From positions 124,001-188,000 of the forward strand of contig NZ_JACVAM010000001.1 in the NCBI RefSeq assembly GCF_014851865.1: a DNA stretch of 64,000 bases, written 5' to 3'. The translations under genes were made by a program, and so were the position numbers. Each line of letters starts with the position of its first letter. Position 1 is the stretch's first letter. This DNA is from Pseudomonas sp. PDM16 (GTDB taxonomy: Bacteria > Pseudomonadota > Gammaproteobacteria > Pseudomonadales > Pseudomonadaceae). This document shows, one piece after another, positions 44,529 through 54,386 of the stretch. Below the pieces are notes generated by a model. It was not told the origin of the DNA and did no database searches. It saw nothing but the letters and a program-made list of their open reading frames with translations.

Positions 44529-46706
44529 ATGACTGAGCGCGTTCAAGTAGGTGGTCTGCAGGTCGCCAAGGCCCTTTACGACTTCATCAATAACGAGGCC
44601 ATCCCGGGCACCGGCATCGCTGCCGACAAGTTCTGGGCCGGCGCCGAAGCCGTGATCAACGATCTGGCTCCGAAGAACCGCGCTCTGCTGGCCAAACGTG
44701 ACGACTTCCAGGCCAAGATCGACGCTTGGCACCAGGGCCGTGCCGGCCACGCGCACGACGCCGCCGCGTACAAAGCCTTCCTCCAGGAAATCGGCTACCT
44801 GCTGCCGGAACCGGCCGACTTCCAGGCCACCACCCAGAACGTCGACGAAGAAATCGCCCGCCTGGCCGGCCCGCAACTGGTCGTCCCGGTGATGAACGCG
44901 CGCTTCGCCCTGAACGCCTCCAACGCCCGCTGGGGTTCGCTGTACGATGCCCTGTACGGCACCGACGCGATCAGCGAAGAAGGTGGCGCCGAGAAAGGCA
45001 AGGGCTATAACAAGGTCCGTGGTGACAAGGTCATCGCCTTCGCCCGCGCTTTCCTCGACGAAGCCGCCCCGCTGGAGGGCGCGTCTCACGTCGACGCTAC
45101 CGCTTACACCGTCGCCGCTGGCGAACTGGCAGTAGCCCTGAAGAACGGCGGTACCGCCAGCCTGAAGAATGGTGCTCAGTTCATCGCCTTCCAGGGCGAC
45201 GCTACTGCGCCGATCGCCGTGCTGCTCAAGCACAACGGCCTGCACTTCGAGATCCAGATCGACGCCTCCAGCAACATCGGCCAGACCGATGCCGCCGGCG
45301 TGAAGGACGTGCTGATGGAGGCCGCCCTGACCACCATCATGGACTGCGAAGACTCCGTCGCCGCCGTCGATGCCGATGACAAGGTCATCGTCTACCGCAA
45401 CTGGCTCGGCCTGATGAAGGGCGACCTGGCTGAAGAAGTCAGCAAGGGCGGCAGCACCTTCACCCGCACCATGAATCCGGATCGCGTCTACACCAAGGCC
45501 GACGGCTCCGAGCTGACCCTGCATGGCCGCAGCCTGCTGTTCGTGCGCAACGTCGGCCACCTGATGACCAACCCGGCCATCCTCGACGCAGCCGGCAACG
45601 AAATTCCGGAAGGTATCCAGGACGGCCTGTTCACCAGCCTGATCGCCATCCACAACCTCAACGGCAACACCAGCCGCAAGAACACCCGCACCGGCAGCGT
45701 GTACATCGTGAAGCCGAAGATGCACGGCCCGGAAGAAGTCGCTTTCACCAGCGAAATCTTCAGCCGCGTCGAAGACGTGCTCGGCCTGCCGCGCAACACC
45801 CTGAAAGTCGGCATCATGGACGAAGAGCGCCGCACCACCGTCAACCTGAAAGCCTGCATCAAGGCTGCTAGCGAGCGCGTGGTGTTCATCAATACCGGCT
45901 TCCTCGACCGCACCGGTGACGAGATCCACACCTCCATGGAAGCCGGCGCCGTGGTGCGCAAAGCCGCCATGAAAGCCGAGAAATGGATCAGCGCCTACGA
46001 GAACTGGAACGTCGACATCGGCCTGGAAACCGGCCTGCAAGGTCGCGCTCAGATCGGCAAAGGCATGTGGGCCATGCCCGACCTGATGGCCAGCATGCTC
46101 GAGCAGAAGATCGCCCACCCGCTGGCCGGCGCCAACACCGCCTGGGTACCGTCGCCGACCGCCGCCGCGCTGCACGCGCTGCACTACCACAAGGTCGACG
46201 TGTTCGCCCGCCAGGCCGAACTGGCCAAGCGCGAGCGCGCGTCCATCGACGACATCCTGAGCATCCCGCTGGCGCCGAACACCAACTGGTCGGCCGAGGA
46301 AATCCAGAACGAACTGGACAACAACTCGCAGGGCATCCTCGGTTACGTGGTGCGCTGGATCGACCAGGGCGTGGGCTGCTCCAAGGTGCCGGACATCAAC
46401 GATGTCGGCCTGATGGAAGACCGCGCTACCCTGCGCATCTCCAGCCAGCTGCTGGCCAACTGGCTGCGCCATGGCATCGTCACCGAAGAGCAGGTGGTTG
46501 CCAGCCTCAAGCGCATGGCACCGGTGGTTGACCGTCAGAACGCCGGTGACTCCCTGTACCGTCCGCTGGCACCGAACTTCGACAGCAATATCGCCTTCCA
46601 GGCTGCCCTGGAACTGGTGGTCGAAGGCACCAAGCAGCCGAACGGCTACACCGAGCCGGTCCTGCACCGCCGCCGCCGCGAATTCAAGGCCGCCAACGGT
46701 CTGTAA
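44529..46706 (+). CDS. glcB: Malate synthase G
   Basis: Condenses glyoxylate with acetyl-CoA to malate in the glyoxylate shunt and glycolate use. The product has 725 residues, the normal G-form length. Family blocks include [45 protein letters not shown] (metal and catalytic Asp/Glu region), [45 protein letters not shown] and the acid-base region near the C-terminus (quoted in parts). The ATG at 44529 has GAGG at 44519-44522; an upstream GTG at 44517 would put this site inside the gene. A strong terminator follows. No glcDEF genes are adjacent. Confidence 0.97.
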   Translation: MTERVQVGGLQVAKALYDFINNEAIPGTGIAADKFWAGAEAVINDLAPKNRALLAKRDDFQAKIDAWHQGRAGHAHDAAAYKAFLQEIGYLLPEPADFQATTQNVDEEIARLAGPQLVVPVMNARFALNASNARWGSLYDALYGTDAISEEGGAEKGKGYNKVRGDKVIAFARAFLDEAAPLEGASHVDATAYTVAAGELAVALKNGGTASLKNGAQFIAFQGDATAPIAVLLKHNGLHFEIQIDASSNIGQTDAAGVKDVLMEAALTTIMDCEDSVAAVDADDKVIVYRNWLGLMKGDLAEEVSKGGSTFTRTMNPDRVYTKADGSELTLHGRSLLFVRNVGHLMTNPAILDAAGNEIPEGIQDGLFTSLIAIHNLNGNTSRKNTRTGSVYIVKPKMHGPEEVAFTSEIFSRVEDVLGLPRNTLKVGIMDEERRTTVNLKACIKAASERVVFINTGFLDRTGDEIHTSMEAGAVVRKAAMKAEKWISAYENWNVDIGLETGLQGRAQIGKGMWAMPDLMASMLEQKIAHPLAGANTAWVPSPTAAALHALHYHKVDVFARQAELAKRERASIDDILSIPLAPNTNWSAEEIQNELDNNSQGILGYVVRWIDQGVGCSKVPDINDVGLMEDRATLRISSQLLANWLRHGIVTEEQVVASLKRMAPVVDRQNAGDSLYRPLAPNFDSNIAFQAALELVVEGTKQPNGYTEPVLHRRRREFKAANGL

Positions 46707-46725
46707 TTCGCCGCTGCTGTAAAAG

Positions 46726-46751
46726 AACCGCCCTCCGGGGCGGTTTTTTTA
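46726..46751 (+). terminator. Intrinsic terminator of glcB
   Basis: AACCGCCC (46726-46733) and GGGCGGTT (46738-46745) form an 8-bp stem with a TCCG loop, followed by a T run to 46751. It ends 45 bases after the glcB stop. Confidence 0.92.
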
Positions 46752-47039
46752 TGCCTGAAAAAGGCGCATCGCCCGCCGGCTGCTTATCGGGATAACCCCA
46801 GGTTATGCACGCCGAAGCCACGCCAAGCCCACAACCATGCGGTTCGCGGGCCTTTGCCAACGCCCCCGTCGATCGAGCGACCGAGCCGACCTCACCTTTG
46901 GCTATGGGCATAAGGATTTTTCAGAAGTCAGGGCGCCGGGGCTTACCTAGGATGCCCCGGCACCTGTCATCAGGCTGCAAAGAAGCGAGGCGCTGCGCGG
47001 CGTGTGCCGCGAGCCTTCTTTGATCAGCAGGAGAGCACC

Positions 47040-48854
47040 ATGAAAAGAACAAGAACAGGCGCGGGGGCAATGCATCCCCACGCCCTGGCACTGGCCGTGG
47101 CATTGGCAAGCGTGTCTTCGGTTCAGGCCGCCAGTTTCAACATCGGGGAGATCGAGGGTCGTCTGGACTCCTCGCTATCGGTTGGCGCCAGCTGGTCCAT
47201 GGCCGATGCCGACGACAAGTTCATCGGCAAGGCCAACGGCGGAAGCGCCTCCACCCGCACCAGCGACGACGGCCGCCTGAACTTCAAGAAGGGCGAGACC
47301 TTCTCGAAAATCTTCAAGGGTGTGCACGACCTGCAGCTGAGCTACGGCGAGACCGGCATATTCCTGCGCGGCAAGTACTGGTACGACTTCGAGCTCAAAG
47401 ACGAACATCGCCTGCTCTACGACATCGATGACAGTGGCCGCGACAGCGCTGCCCAGTCCTCCGGCTTCGAGCTGCTGGACGCCTTCGTCTACCACAACTA
47501 CCTGATCGGCGACCTGCCAGGCAGCGTGCGCGCCGGCAAGCAGGTGGTGAGCTGGGGCGAGAGCACCTTCATCCAGAACAGCATCAACGCCATCAACCCG
47601 GCCGACGCCGCGTCCCTGCGCCGTCCAGGCTCGGAGATCAAGGAAGGCCTGATCCCGGTGAACATGCTCTATGTCACCCAGGGCTTGACCGACAACCTCT
47701 CCGCCGAGGCCTTCTACCAGATCGAGTGGGAGAAGACCGTCCTCGACAACTGCGGCACCTTCTTCGGTGGCGACCCGTCGCCCAAGGGCTGCAACTACGG
47801 CATGACCACCTACGGCAGCGACTACGACCGCGATCCGTCGGTATACGGCTGGGTGCCACGCGGCAAGGACCACGAGGCCCGCGACAGCGGCCAGTTCGGC
47901 GTGGCCCTGCGCTGGCTGGTGCCGGAGCTGAACGACACCGAGTTCGGCTTCTACGCCATGAACTACCACAGCCGTACTCCGGAAAGCGTGTGGACCGGCG
48001 GCTCCGCCGACTTCAGCGCCGTCACCGGTGCGCCCGGCCCGGCCAGCGCCAGCTACTACCTGGACTACCCGGAAGACATCCGCCTGTACGGCATCAGCTT
48101 CGCCACCACCCTGCCCAACGGCACCGCGCTGTCCGGCGAGGTCAGCCACCGTCCGAACATGCCACTGGCACTCAACAGCACCGACGTCTCCACCTCGGCC
48201 AGCGTCGGCGGCCTGGTCAACCTGCTCGGCATCGAAGGTCTGGCGATCTACGACAACGACTGGGCCAGCGCCGGTTACGGTAACCCGGTTCAGGGTTACA
48301 AGCGCATGCCCTTCAGCCAGGCCCAGGTCAGCGCCGTGCACACCTTCGACAACGTGCTCGGTGGCGACCGCCTGACCGTCATCGGCGAAGTCGCCTATAG
48401 CCACATTAGCGACCTCGGCGCCAGCGACGGCAGCGACCTGCGCTTCGGCCGCAGCAGCGTCTACGGCATGGGCCAACTGCCGGACTACGCCTCGGCACTC
48501 GGCCTGACCGGCAACCAGCTGTGCACCGCCCTGCTCAACACCGCCAACCCCGACCAGTGCACCGACAAGGGCTTCTACACCCAGAACTCCTGGGGCTACC
48601 GCCTGCGTACCCAGCTCGACTTCAGCAACGCCATCGCCGGGGTCAACCTCAAGCCGAACCTGGCCTTCGCCCACGACGTCGAGGGCTACGGCCCGACCTT
48701 CACCGAAGGCAACAAGTCGGTGAGCATCGGCCTGGATGCCGACTACATGTCCACCTACAACGCCAGCCTGAGTTACACCAACTACTTCGGCGGCGACTTC
48801 AACACCAACACCGACCGCGACTTCCTCGCCTTCAGCGTCGGCATGAGCTTCTGA
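47040..48854 (+). CDS. DUF1302 outer-membrane family protein
   Basis: A 604-residue exported protein with signal peptide LALAVALASVSSVQA. The mature part has many amphipathic strand-like segments and ends with phenylalanine (FLAFSVGMSF), typical of outer-membrane beta barrels. DUF1302 proteins are regularly encoded beside DUF1329 proteins and RND-type transporters in pseudomonads, often in lipid or steroid catabolic regions; the function is unproven. The start at 47040 follows AGGAG at 47029-47033. The 288-bp leader contains an 8-bp inverted repeat (46935-46942/46954-46961) and nothing coding. Confidence 0.9.
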   Translation: MKRTRTGAGAMHPHALALAVALASVSSVQAASFNIGEIEGRLDSSLSVGASWSMADADDKFIGKANGGSASTRTSDDGRLNFKKGETFSKIFKGVHDLQLSYGETGIFLRGKYWYDFELKDEHRLLYDIDDSGRDSAAQSSGFELLDAFVYHNYLIGDLPGSVRAGKQVVSWGESTFIQNSINAINPADAASLRRPGSEIKEGLIPVNMLYVTQGLTDNLSAEAFYQIEWEKTVLDNCGTFFGGDPSPKGCNYGMTTYGSDYDRDPSVYGWVPRGKDHEARDSGQFGVALRWLVPELNDTEFGFYAMNYHSRTPESVWTGGSADFSAVTGAPGPASASYYLDYPEDIRLYGISFATTLPNGTALSGEVSHRPNMPLALNSTDVSTSASVGGLVNLLGIEGLAIYDNDWASAGYGNPVQGYKRMPFSQAQVSAVHTFDNVLGGDRLTVIGEVAYSHISDLGASDGSDLRFGRSSVYGMGQLPDYASALGLTGNQLCTALLNTANPDQCTDKGFYTQNSWGYRLRTQLDFSNAIAGVNLKPNLAFAHDVEGYGPTFTEGNKSVSIGLDADYMSTYNASLSYTNYFGGDFNTNTDRDFLAFSVGMSF

Positions 48855-48865
48855 GGTTTATGCAC

Positions 48866-50242
48866 ATGAAGTTTTCCCAGATCCATCTGCAACTGGTGCG
48901 CGCAGGCGCACTCGGCCTCGGCCTGCTCGCCGCAGGCCAGGCCCTGGCCGCAGTACCGGCCGAGCAGGTCGCCCGCCTCGGCAAGGACCTGACCCCGGTC
49001 GGCGCGGAAACCGCCGGCAATGCCGACGGCAGCATCCCGGCCTGGACCGGCGGCCTGGCCAAGGACGCCGGCAGCCGTGACGCCGACGGATTCCTCAGCG
49101 ACCCCTTCGCCGCCGACCAGCCGCTGTTCACCATCACCGCGCAGACTGCCGAGCAGTACAAGGACAAGCTGACTCCCGGCCAGCTCGCCCTGTTCAAACG
49201 CTACCCGGAGAGCTACCGCATCCCGGTCTACCCGACCCGTCGCTCGGTGACCATGCCAAAGCAGTACCTGGACACCAGCCGCATGAACGCCGCTGACACC
49301 CAGCTCGCCGAAGGCGGCAACGGCCTGCAGAACTACCGCAGCGGCGGCCTGCCGTTCGCCGTGCCGCAAAACGGCCTGGAAGTGGTGTGGAACCACATCG
49401 GTCGCTACCGCGGCCTGTCGTTCCAGCGCATGGTGGTGCAGGCCTCGCCGCAGACCAACGGTGCCTTCACCCCGAGTCTGATCAAGCAGCAACTGGCCTA
49501 CCCGGTCGGTCTGTCCGACCACGCGCCGGCGGAGATGGCCAACCTGCTGTACATGTACCGCGAGGAGTTCCTCGCTCCGGCGCGCCTGGCCGGTGGCGTG
49601 CTGCTGGTCCACGAGACCATCAACCAGGTCAAGGAACCGCGTATGGCCTGGCAGTACAACGCCGGTCAGCGTCGTGTGCGTCGCGCTCCGCAGATCGCCT
49701 ACGACAGCCCCGGTGCCGAAGGCATGCGCACCATGGATGACTTCGACATGTTCAACGGCTCGCCGGATCGCTTCGACTGGCAGCTGGTGGGCAAGAAGGA
49801 GATCTACATCCCCTACAACAGCTACAAGCTGAGCTCGCCCAAGCTGAAGTACACCGACATCATCAAGCCGGGCCACCTCAACCCCGAGCACACCCGCTAC
49901 GAACTGCACCGCGTGTGGCACCTGACCGCCACCCTGAAGCCGGGCCAACGCCACATCTACTCGCGTCGTGACCTGTTCATCGACGAGGACAGCTGGCAAA
50001 CCGCCGAGGCCGACGCCTACGACGGTCGCGGCCAGCTGTGGCGCGTCTCCGAGGGCCATGCCACGTTCTTCTATGACCAGCAGACCCCGCAGTTCAGTGC
50101 CGAGACCCACTACGACGTGCTCTCCGGTCGCTACGCCGTCGGCGCGCTGTTCAACGAGCAGAAGAACGCCTACGACTTCGGCGTGCAATACAGCCGCAAA
50201 CAGTTCACCCCTAACGCGCTGCGCGCCTCGGGCATTCGCTGA
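48866..50242 (+). CDS. DUF1329 family exported protein
   Basis: A 458-residue protein with a signal peptide (GALGLGLLAAGQALA). It shows the DUF1329 sequence pattern: RLGKDLTPVGAETAGNADGSIPAWTGG at the N-terminus, YKDKLTPGQLALFKRYPESYRIPVYPTRRS, WQYNAGQRRVRRAPQIAYD and RYELHRVWHLTATLKPGQRH (quoted in parts). It is related in fold to LolB-like outer-membrane lipoproteins. The start at 48866 follows GAGG at 48853-48856; an upstream ATG (48860) is too close to that site. It forms an operon with the DUF1302 gene, followed by a terminator. Confidence 0.9.
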   Translation: MKFSQIHLQLVRAGALGLGLLAAGQALAAVPAEQVARLGKDLTPVGAETAGNADGSIPAWTGGLAKDAGSRDADGFLSDPFAADQPLFTITAQTAEQYKDKLTPGQLALFKRYPESYRIPVYPTRRSVTMPKQYLDTSRMNAADTQLAEGGNGLQNYRSGGLPFAVPQNGLEVVWNHIGRYRGLSFQRMVVQASPQTNGAFTPSLIKQQLAYPVGLSDHAPAEMANLLYMYREEFLAPARLAGGVLLVHETINQVKEPRMAWQYNAGQRRVRRAPQIAYDSPGAEGMRTMDDFDMFNGSPDRFDWQLVGKKEIYIPYNSYKLSSPKLKYTDIIKPGHLNPEHTRYELHRVWHLTATLKPGQRHIYSRRDLFIDEDSWQTAEADAYDGRGQLWRVSEGHATFFYDQQTPQFSAETHYDVLSGRYAVGALFNEQKNAYDFGVQYSRKQFTPNALRASGIR

Positions 50243-50263
50243 ATCTCCACGCAACACTCCACC

Positions 50264-50288
50264 TTGGCGGCCTTCGGGCCGCCGTTTT
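50264..50288 (+). terminator. Intrinsic terminator after the DUF1329 gene
   Basis: GGCGGCC (50264-50270) and GGCCGCC (50275-50281) form a stem with a TTCG tetraloop, followed by six T at 50283-50288. Confidence 0.92.
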
Positions 50289-50372
50289 TTATCTGTGGTT
50301 ACATCGCCGCGGCACGCGCCTGGCGCTTTTGTTTTACAGTCGCCTTCCGTTCAACGATCACCGGCGTTGCCC

Positions 50373-51284
50373 ATGAAGTTGCACCAGCTCCGCGCCATGC
50401 TCGCCATCAGCGAAAGTGGCAGCATTCAGGAGGCCTCGCGCCTGCTGCACATCTCCCAGCCGGCCCTGTCCAAGGGCATCAAGGAGCTGGAAGCCGAACT
50501 CGGCGTGCCCCTGCTGGTGCGCTCCAACCGCGGCATCACGGTGACCGAATTCGGGGAACGCCTGGTGCGTCGCGCGCGCCTGATCCTCGAGGAAGTACGC
50601 CGCGCCCGCGAGGAGATCGACACGCTCAAGGGTGTGATGGACGGCAGGCTGTCGATCGGCGTCTCGCCGGTCACCCCAGGCGCGCAGTTCATCAGCAGCC
50701 TCAACCGCTACCGCAAGCGCTACCCCAAGGTGCAGGTGCAGATCCACGAGCTGCGCCCGTCCAAGCTGATGGAGGGCCTGCGCGAAGGCCAGCTGGATCT
50801 GGTGCTGACTTCGCTGCCGGAGTCACGCAGCGCCGATGGCTTCCACTGGACCGAGCTGTACGAGCAACCCGCCGTGCTGGCCGTGCGCAAGGGCCACCCG
50901 CTGCGCGGCGCGCGCTCGCTGCGCGAACTGCTCGGCGAGGAGTGGCTGCTGCAGGACTCCCTGGAGCAGTCCAAGGTCGGCATGATGTTCGTCGACAACC
51001 ACATCGAATACCCGCAGAACGTCACCGAGTGCGCCTCGGTGGTGCTGTTCTCCGAGCTGGCGATCAATTCCGATGCCGTCAGCTACTGGTCGCGCCGCCT
51101 GCTCGAGCACCTGCAGCGCCTCGGTCAGGAGCTCGACGTGCTCGACCTGATCGAACAGGTGCCGCCGATGAATATATCCCTGGTCTGCCGCGACCAGGAG
51201 CTGATGACCCGCGAAGCCAAGGCCCTGGCCGACGAACTGGTGTACGCCTACAAGAGCCCGCACGCGCCCAAGCTGGGCGAGTGA
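50373..51284 (+). CDS. LysR-family transcriptional regulator
   Basis: A 303-residue LysR protein. The winged helix-turn-helix is at the N-terminus (LRAMLAISESGSIQEASRLLHISQPALSKGIKELEAELG, in parts), followed by the linker helix and a periplasmic-binding-protein-like effector domain (SIGVSPVTPGAQ start). The ATG at 50373 begins the conserved domain. It lies between the DUF1302/1329 operon and the M20/MFS/CapA/DUF2817 operon and could control either; no palindromic T-N11-A site was confirmed. Confidence 0.92.
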   Translation: MKLHQLRAMLAISESGSIQEASRLLHISQPALSKGIKELEAELGVPLLVRSNRGITVTEFGERLVRRARLILEEVRRAREEIDTLKGVMDGRLSIGVSPVTPGAQFISSLNRYRKRYPKVQVQIHELRPSKLMEGLREGQLDLVLTSLPESRSADGFHWTELYEQPAVLAVRKGHPLRGARSLRELLGEEWLLQDSLEQSKVGMMFVDNHIEYPQNVTECASVVLFSELAINSDAVSYWSRRLLEHLQRLGQELDVLDLIEQVPPMNISLVCRDQELMTREAKALADELVYAYKSPHAPKLGE

Positions 51285-51291
51285 GTCAGGC

Positions 51292-51756
51292 TCAGCTGTA
51301 GCGCGGCTCGCAGCGTACCTCGCTCTTCACCGAACTGGCGATGAAGCATTCCTCGTGTGCCTCGTGGTGCAACGCATCGAGTTGTTCGCGGCTGGGCGCC
51401 GCGCCGGCGAAGCTCACCTCAGGACGCAGGATCACGCGCGTCATGGCCAGGCGGCCCTCGGCGTTCTTTCCCATCTTGCCCTCGGCCAGGTCGTGGTAGC
51501 CGTCCACGCGCCAGCCGTCGCGCGCCGCCAGCGAGAGGAACCAGAGCATGTGGCAGCTGGACAGCGAGGCGACGAAGGCCTCCTCCGGGTCCACCGCGTC
51601 TTCGCGCGAGCCGGGCAGCGGCACCACATGCGGCGAGGACGAAGCCGGCACTTCCACGCCACCGTCGAAGCGCCACAGATGGCCGCGGCTGTAGCGGTTG
51701 TCGAGGAAGTCCTGCTCGCCACGGGACCAGAGGATTTCTGCGGTGTAGAGCGCCAT
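51292..51756 (-). CDS. OsmC family protein
   Basis: A 154-residue OsmC/Ohr-like protein. The two redox-active Cys are visible in VASLSSCHMLWFLSLAA and HEECFIASSV. The start used is the ATG at 51756, preceded by a GAGGTGCG ribosome-binding site; a GTG one codon upstream is less likely. It is convergent with the LysR gene. It likely detoxifies organic hydroperoxides, but OsmC-type members vary in substrate. Confidence 0.9.
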   Translation of the reverse strand: MALYTAEILWSRGEQDFLDNRYSRGHLWRFDGGVEVPASSSPHVVPLPGSREDAVDPEEAFVASLSSCHMLWFLSLAARDGWRVDGYHDLAEGKMGKNAEGRLAMTRVILRPEVSFAGAAPSREQLDALHHEAHEECFIASSVKSEVRCEPRYS

Positions 51757-51888
51757 CACGCACCTCGTGCATCAACTCGGACCGGGAGCATAACCAAAGC
51801 CGATATACATGCGCAGAGGTGATTATCCAGCCCCAGCGTCCTGCGGCATGCTGCGCCCCATCCTATGCAGCGCTACAAGGACAACAAG

Positions 51889-53064
51889 ATGCAGCTGATC
51901 CCGCAGATCCTCGCCTGGCAGGATGAATTCGCGTCGATTCGCCGCGACATCCACCAGCACCCCGAGCTGGCCTTCGAAGAGCAGCGCACCAGCCTGCTGG
52001 TCGCCAGCCTGCTGCGCCAGTGGGGCTACGCGGTGCACGAAGGCATCGGTGGTACCGGCGTGGTCGGCGTGCTAAAGAGCGGCAGTGGCAGCAAGGCCAT
52101 CGGCATCCGTGCCGACATGGACGCCCTGCCGATCCATGAGGAAAGCGGCGTGCCGCACTGCAGCCGCCACGCCGGCAAGATGCACGCCTGCGGCCACGAC
52201 GGCCACACCGCCATCCTGCTCTGTGCGGCGCGCTACCTGGCCGAGACCCGCGCCTTCGACGGCACCCTCAACCTGATCTTCCAGCCCGCCGAGGAAGGCC
52301 TGCGTGGCGCCAAGCGGATGATCGAGGACGGCCTGTTCGAGCGCTTCCCCTGCGACGCGGTGTACGCCCTGCACAACATGCCCGGTCTGCCGGTCGGCAT
52401 GTTCGTCACCCAACCGGGCGCGATGAGCGCATCCTCCGATGTGGTGACCATCAAGCTGCTCGGCGTCGGCGGCCATGGCGCCATGCCGCACAAGGCCAAG
52501 GACCCGGTGATCGCCGCTGCCGAACTGGTGCTGGCACTGCAGAGCATCGTCGCGCGCAACGTGCCGGCCGGTGAAGTAGGCGTGGTCACCGTCGGCGCCG
52601 TGCATGCCGGCGAGGCGGCCAACGTGATTCCGGATGTGGCCACGCTCAAGCTCAGCGTGCGCTCGACCAACCCGGAGATCCGCAAGCTGCTGCGCAAGCG
52701 CATCACCGAGATCGCCAAGGGTGTGGCGATGACCCACGACCTGGAGCTGGACCTGGACTACGACGAGCGCATCGGCGTGCTGATGAACACCCCGGCCGAG
52801 ACCGCCTTGCTGCAACAGGTGGCGCGCCAGGTCAGCGGCGACAAGGGCGTGCTGACCAGCGTACCGAGCGGCTATCTGGGCAGCGAGGACTTCGCCTCGA
52901 TGCTCGAGGTGCGCCCCGGCTGCTACATCGTCACCGGCAACGGCAACAGCGGGCCCAGCGGTTGCATGGTCCACAACCCCGGATACGACTTCAACGACCT
53001 GGCCATCCCCTTCGGCGCGAGCCTGTGGGTACGCCTGGTGGAAACCTACCTGAGCGAGACCTGA
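51889..53064 (+). CDS. M20-family amidohydrolase
   Basis: A 391-residue metallo-amidohydrolase of the IAA-amino-acid hydrolase/hippuricase type. Metal-binding motifs are MHACGHDGHTAILL, FQPAEEGLRGAKRMIEDG, and the dimerisation-domain GGHGAMPHKAKDPV; the C-terminal His is in PGYDFNDLAIPFG-adjacent MVHNPG. The start at 51889 has AAGGA at 51877-51881. It is the first gene of a four-gene rightward operon with an MFS transporter 3 bases after it. The likely reaction is hydrolysis of an N-acyl amino acid or a peptide-like amide. Confidence 0.92.
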   Translation: MQLIPQILAWQDEFASIRRDIHQHPELAFEEQRTSLLVASLLRQWGYAVHEGIGGTGVVGVLKSGSGSKAIGIRADMDALPIHEESGVPHCSRHAGKMHACGHDGHTAILLCAARYLAETRAFDGTLNLIFQPAEEGLRGAKRMIEDGLFERFPCDAVYALHNMPGLPVGMFVTQPGAMSASSDVVTIKLLGVGGHGAMPHKAKDPVIAAAELVLALQSIVARNVPAGEVGVVTVGAVHAGEAANVIPDVATLKLSVRSTNPEIRKLLRKRITEIAKGVAMTHDLELDLDYDERIGVLMNTPAETALLQQVARQVSGDKGVLTSVPSGYLGSEDFASMLEVRPGCYIVTGNGNSGPSGCMVHNPGYDFNDLAIPFGASLWVRLVETYLSET

Positions 53065-53067
53065 TTC

Positions 53068-54369
53068 ATGCAGTCCCTCCCTAATAACAAGCGGCCCCTG
53101 GTGGTCCTGATGCTGCTGGCCGTGATGGTCATCAGCGTGCTGGACAAGACCATCTTCGCCTTCGCCGGTCCGCAGATCATCGACGAGCTCAAGCTCACCC
53201 CCGAGCAGTTCGGCTTCATCGGCAGCGCCTTCTTCTTCCTCTACTCGGTGTCCGGCGTGCTGGTCGGTTTCCTCGCCAACCGCGTGGCCAGCCGTTGGAT
53301 TCTCTCCGGCATGTCGGTGGTGTGGATGGGCGCGCAGATCCTCACCGCCATCTCCACCAGCTTCTACGCCCTGGTCGCCAGCCGCATGCTGCTCGGCGCC
53401 GGTTGCGGCCCGGGCACCGCGGTGACCCAGCACGCCGCCTTCAAGTGGTACGCCCCGCGTGACCGCGTGCTGCCGGGCGCCTGGATTCATATCGCGATCA
53501 TGGTCGGCGCCATTCTCGGCGCGCTGTCGCTGCCTCTGCTGATCCAGCACCTGGGCTGGCGTGTCGGCTACCTGATCCTTGCCGGCATCGGCCTGCTGTG
53601 GCTGGTGGTCTGGCTGTTCGTCGGCCGCGAGGGTCAGCATGACGATGCGCCTGGCGAGATCGGCGGCGGCACCGCCAGCTATCGTCACCTGCTGCTCAAT
53701 CGCACCTTCATCTTCATCACCCTGCTCGGCTTCTGCAGCTACCTGCCCAACGCGCTGATCTACAGCTGGGTACCGACCTACCTGCAGAAAGGCCTGGGCA
53801 TGAGCCCGATGCAGTCCGGCTACGTGGTGATGGCCGCCACCCTCGGCGTGATCGCGCTCAACCTGCTGGTCTCCAGCCTGTCCCAGCGCGCCCTCAAGCG
53901 CGGCGCCAGCGTGCGCCTGGCCATGGTCTTCCCGCCAGCCATCGCCTGCGTGGTCGGCGGCATCGCCATGGCCCTGATGGGCTTCGTCGAGCAGGGCGTG
54001 GCCATGACCATCACCCTGTACCTGATCGGCGGCATCGTGGTGAACCTGGTGACCACCTTCTCCAACACCACCGTCGCCTACATCGCCCCGGCCAAGCAGC
54101 GCGGCAGCATGCTGGCCCTGCACATCGGCCTGATGACCAGCGCCGGCATGCTCGCCCCGCACGTGGTCGGCCAGGCCATCGGCTGGGAAGGCGGCGACCT
54201 GGTCAAGGGCTTCGAGCTGGCCGTAGGCCTGTTCGGCATCGCCCTGATCGCCGGCGGCGCGCTGGCCCTGCGCCTGGTCGACCCCGATCGCGATCTGCGC
54301 AGCATCGGCGAACTCACTCGCCAACCCACTTCCGCATCCAACAACGAGCCGGCCGCGAGCCAGGCCTGA
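53068..54369 (+). CDS. MFS transporter
   Basis: A 433-residue major facilitator with about twelve membrane helices. The loop 2-3 signature appears as GFLANRVASRWILSGM, and the GAGCGPGTAVTQHAAFKWY segment in helix 4-5 is typical of anion/aromatic-acid or sugar-acid transporters. It lies between the M20 amidohydrolase and CapA-like genes with very short gaps. It probably imports the substrate hydrolysed by these enzymes. Confidence 0.9.
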   Translation: MQSLPNNKRPLVVLMLLAVMVISVLDKTIFAFAGPQIIDELKLTPEQFGFIGSAFFFLYSVSGVLVGFLANRVASRWILSGMSVVWMGAQILTAISTSFYALVASRMLLGAGCGPGTAVTQHAAFKWYAPRDRVLPGAWIHIAIMVGAILGALSLPLLIQHLGWRVGYLILAGIGLLWLVVWLFVGREGQHDDAPGEIGGGTASYRHLLLNRTFIFITLLGFCSYLPNALIYSWVPTYLQKGLGMSPMQSGYVVMAATLGVIALNLLVSSLSQRALKRGASVRLAMVFPPAIACVVGGIAMALMGFVEQGVAMTITLYLIGGIVVNLVTTFSNTTVAYIAPAKQRGSMLALHIGLMTSAGMLAPHVVGQAIGWEGGDLVKGFELAVGLFGIALIAGGALALRLVDPDRDLRSIGELTRQPTSASNNEPAASQA

Positions 54370-54386
54370 GTCAGGAAATCTGCCCC

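Noticed and set aside
44316..46667. 783-codon open frame antisense to malate synthase G
   Set aside because: It is a shadow of glcB in a high-GC genome; its translation is Gly/Val/His-rich with no family motif.
52072..54324. 750-codon antisense frame over the M20 and MFS genes
   Set aside because: High-GC shadow with His/Gln/Asp-rich composition; both sense genes are clear.
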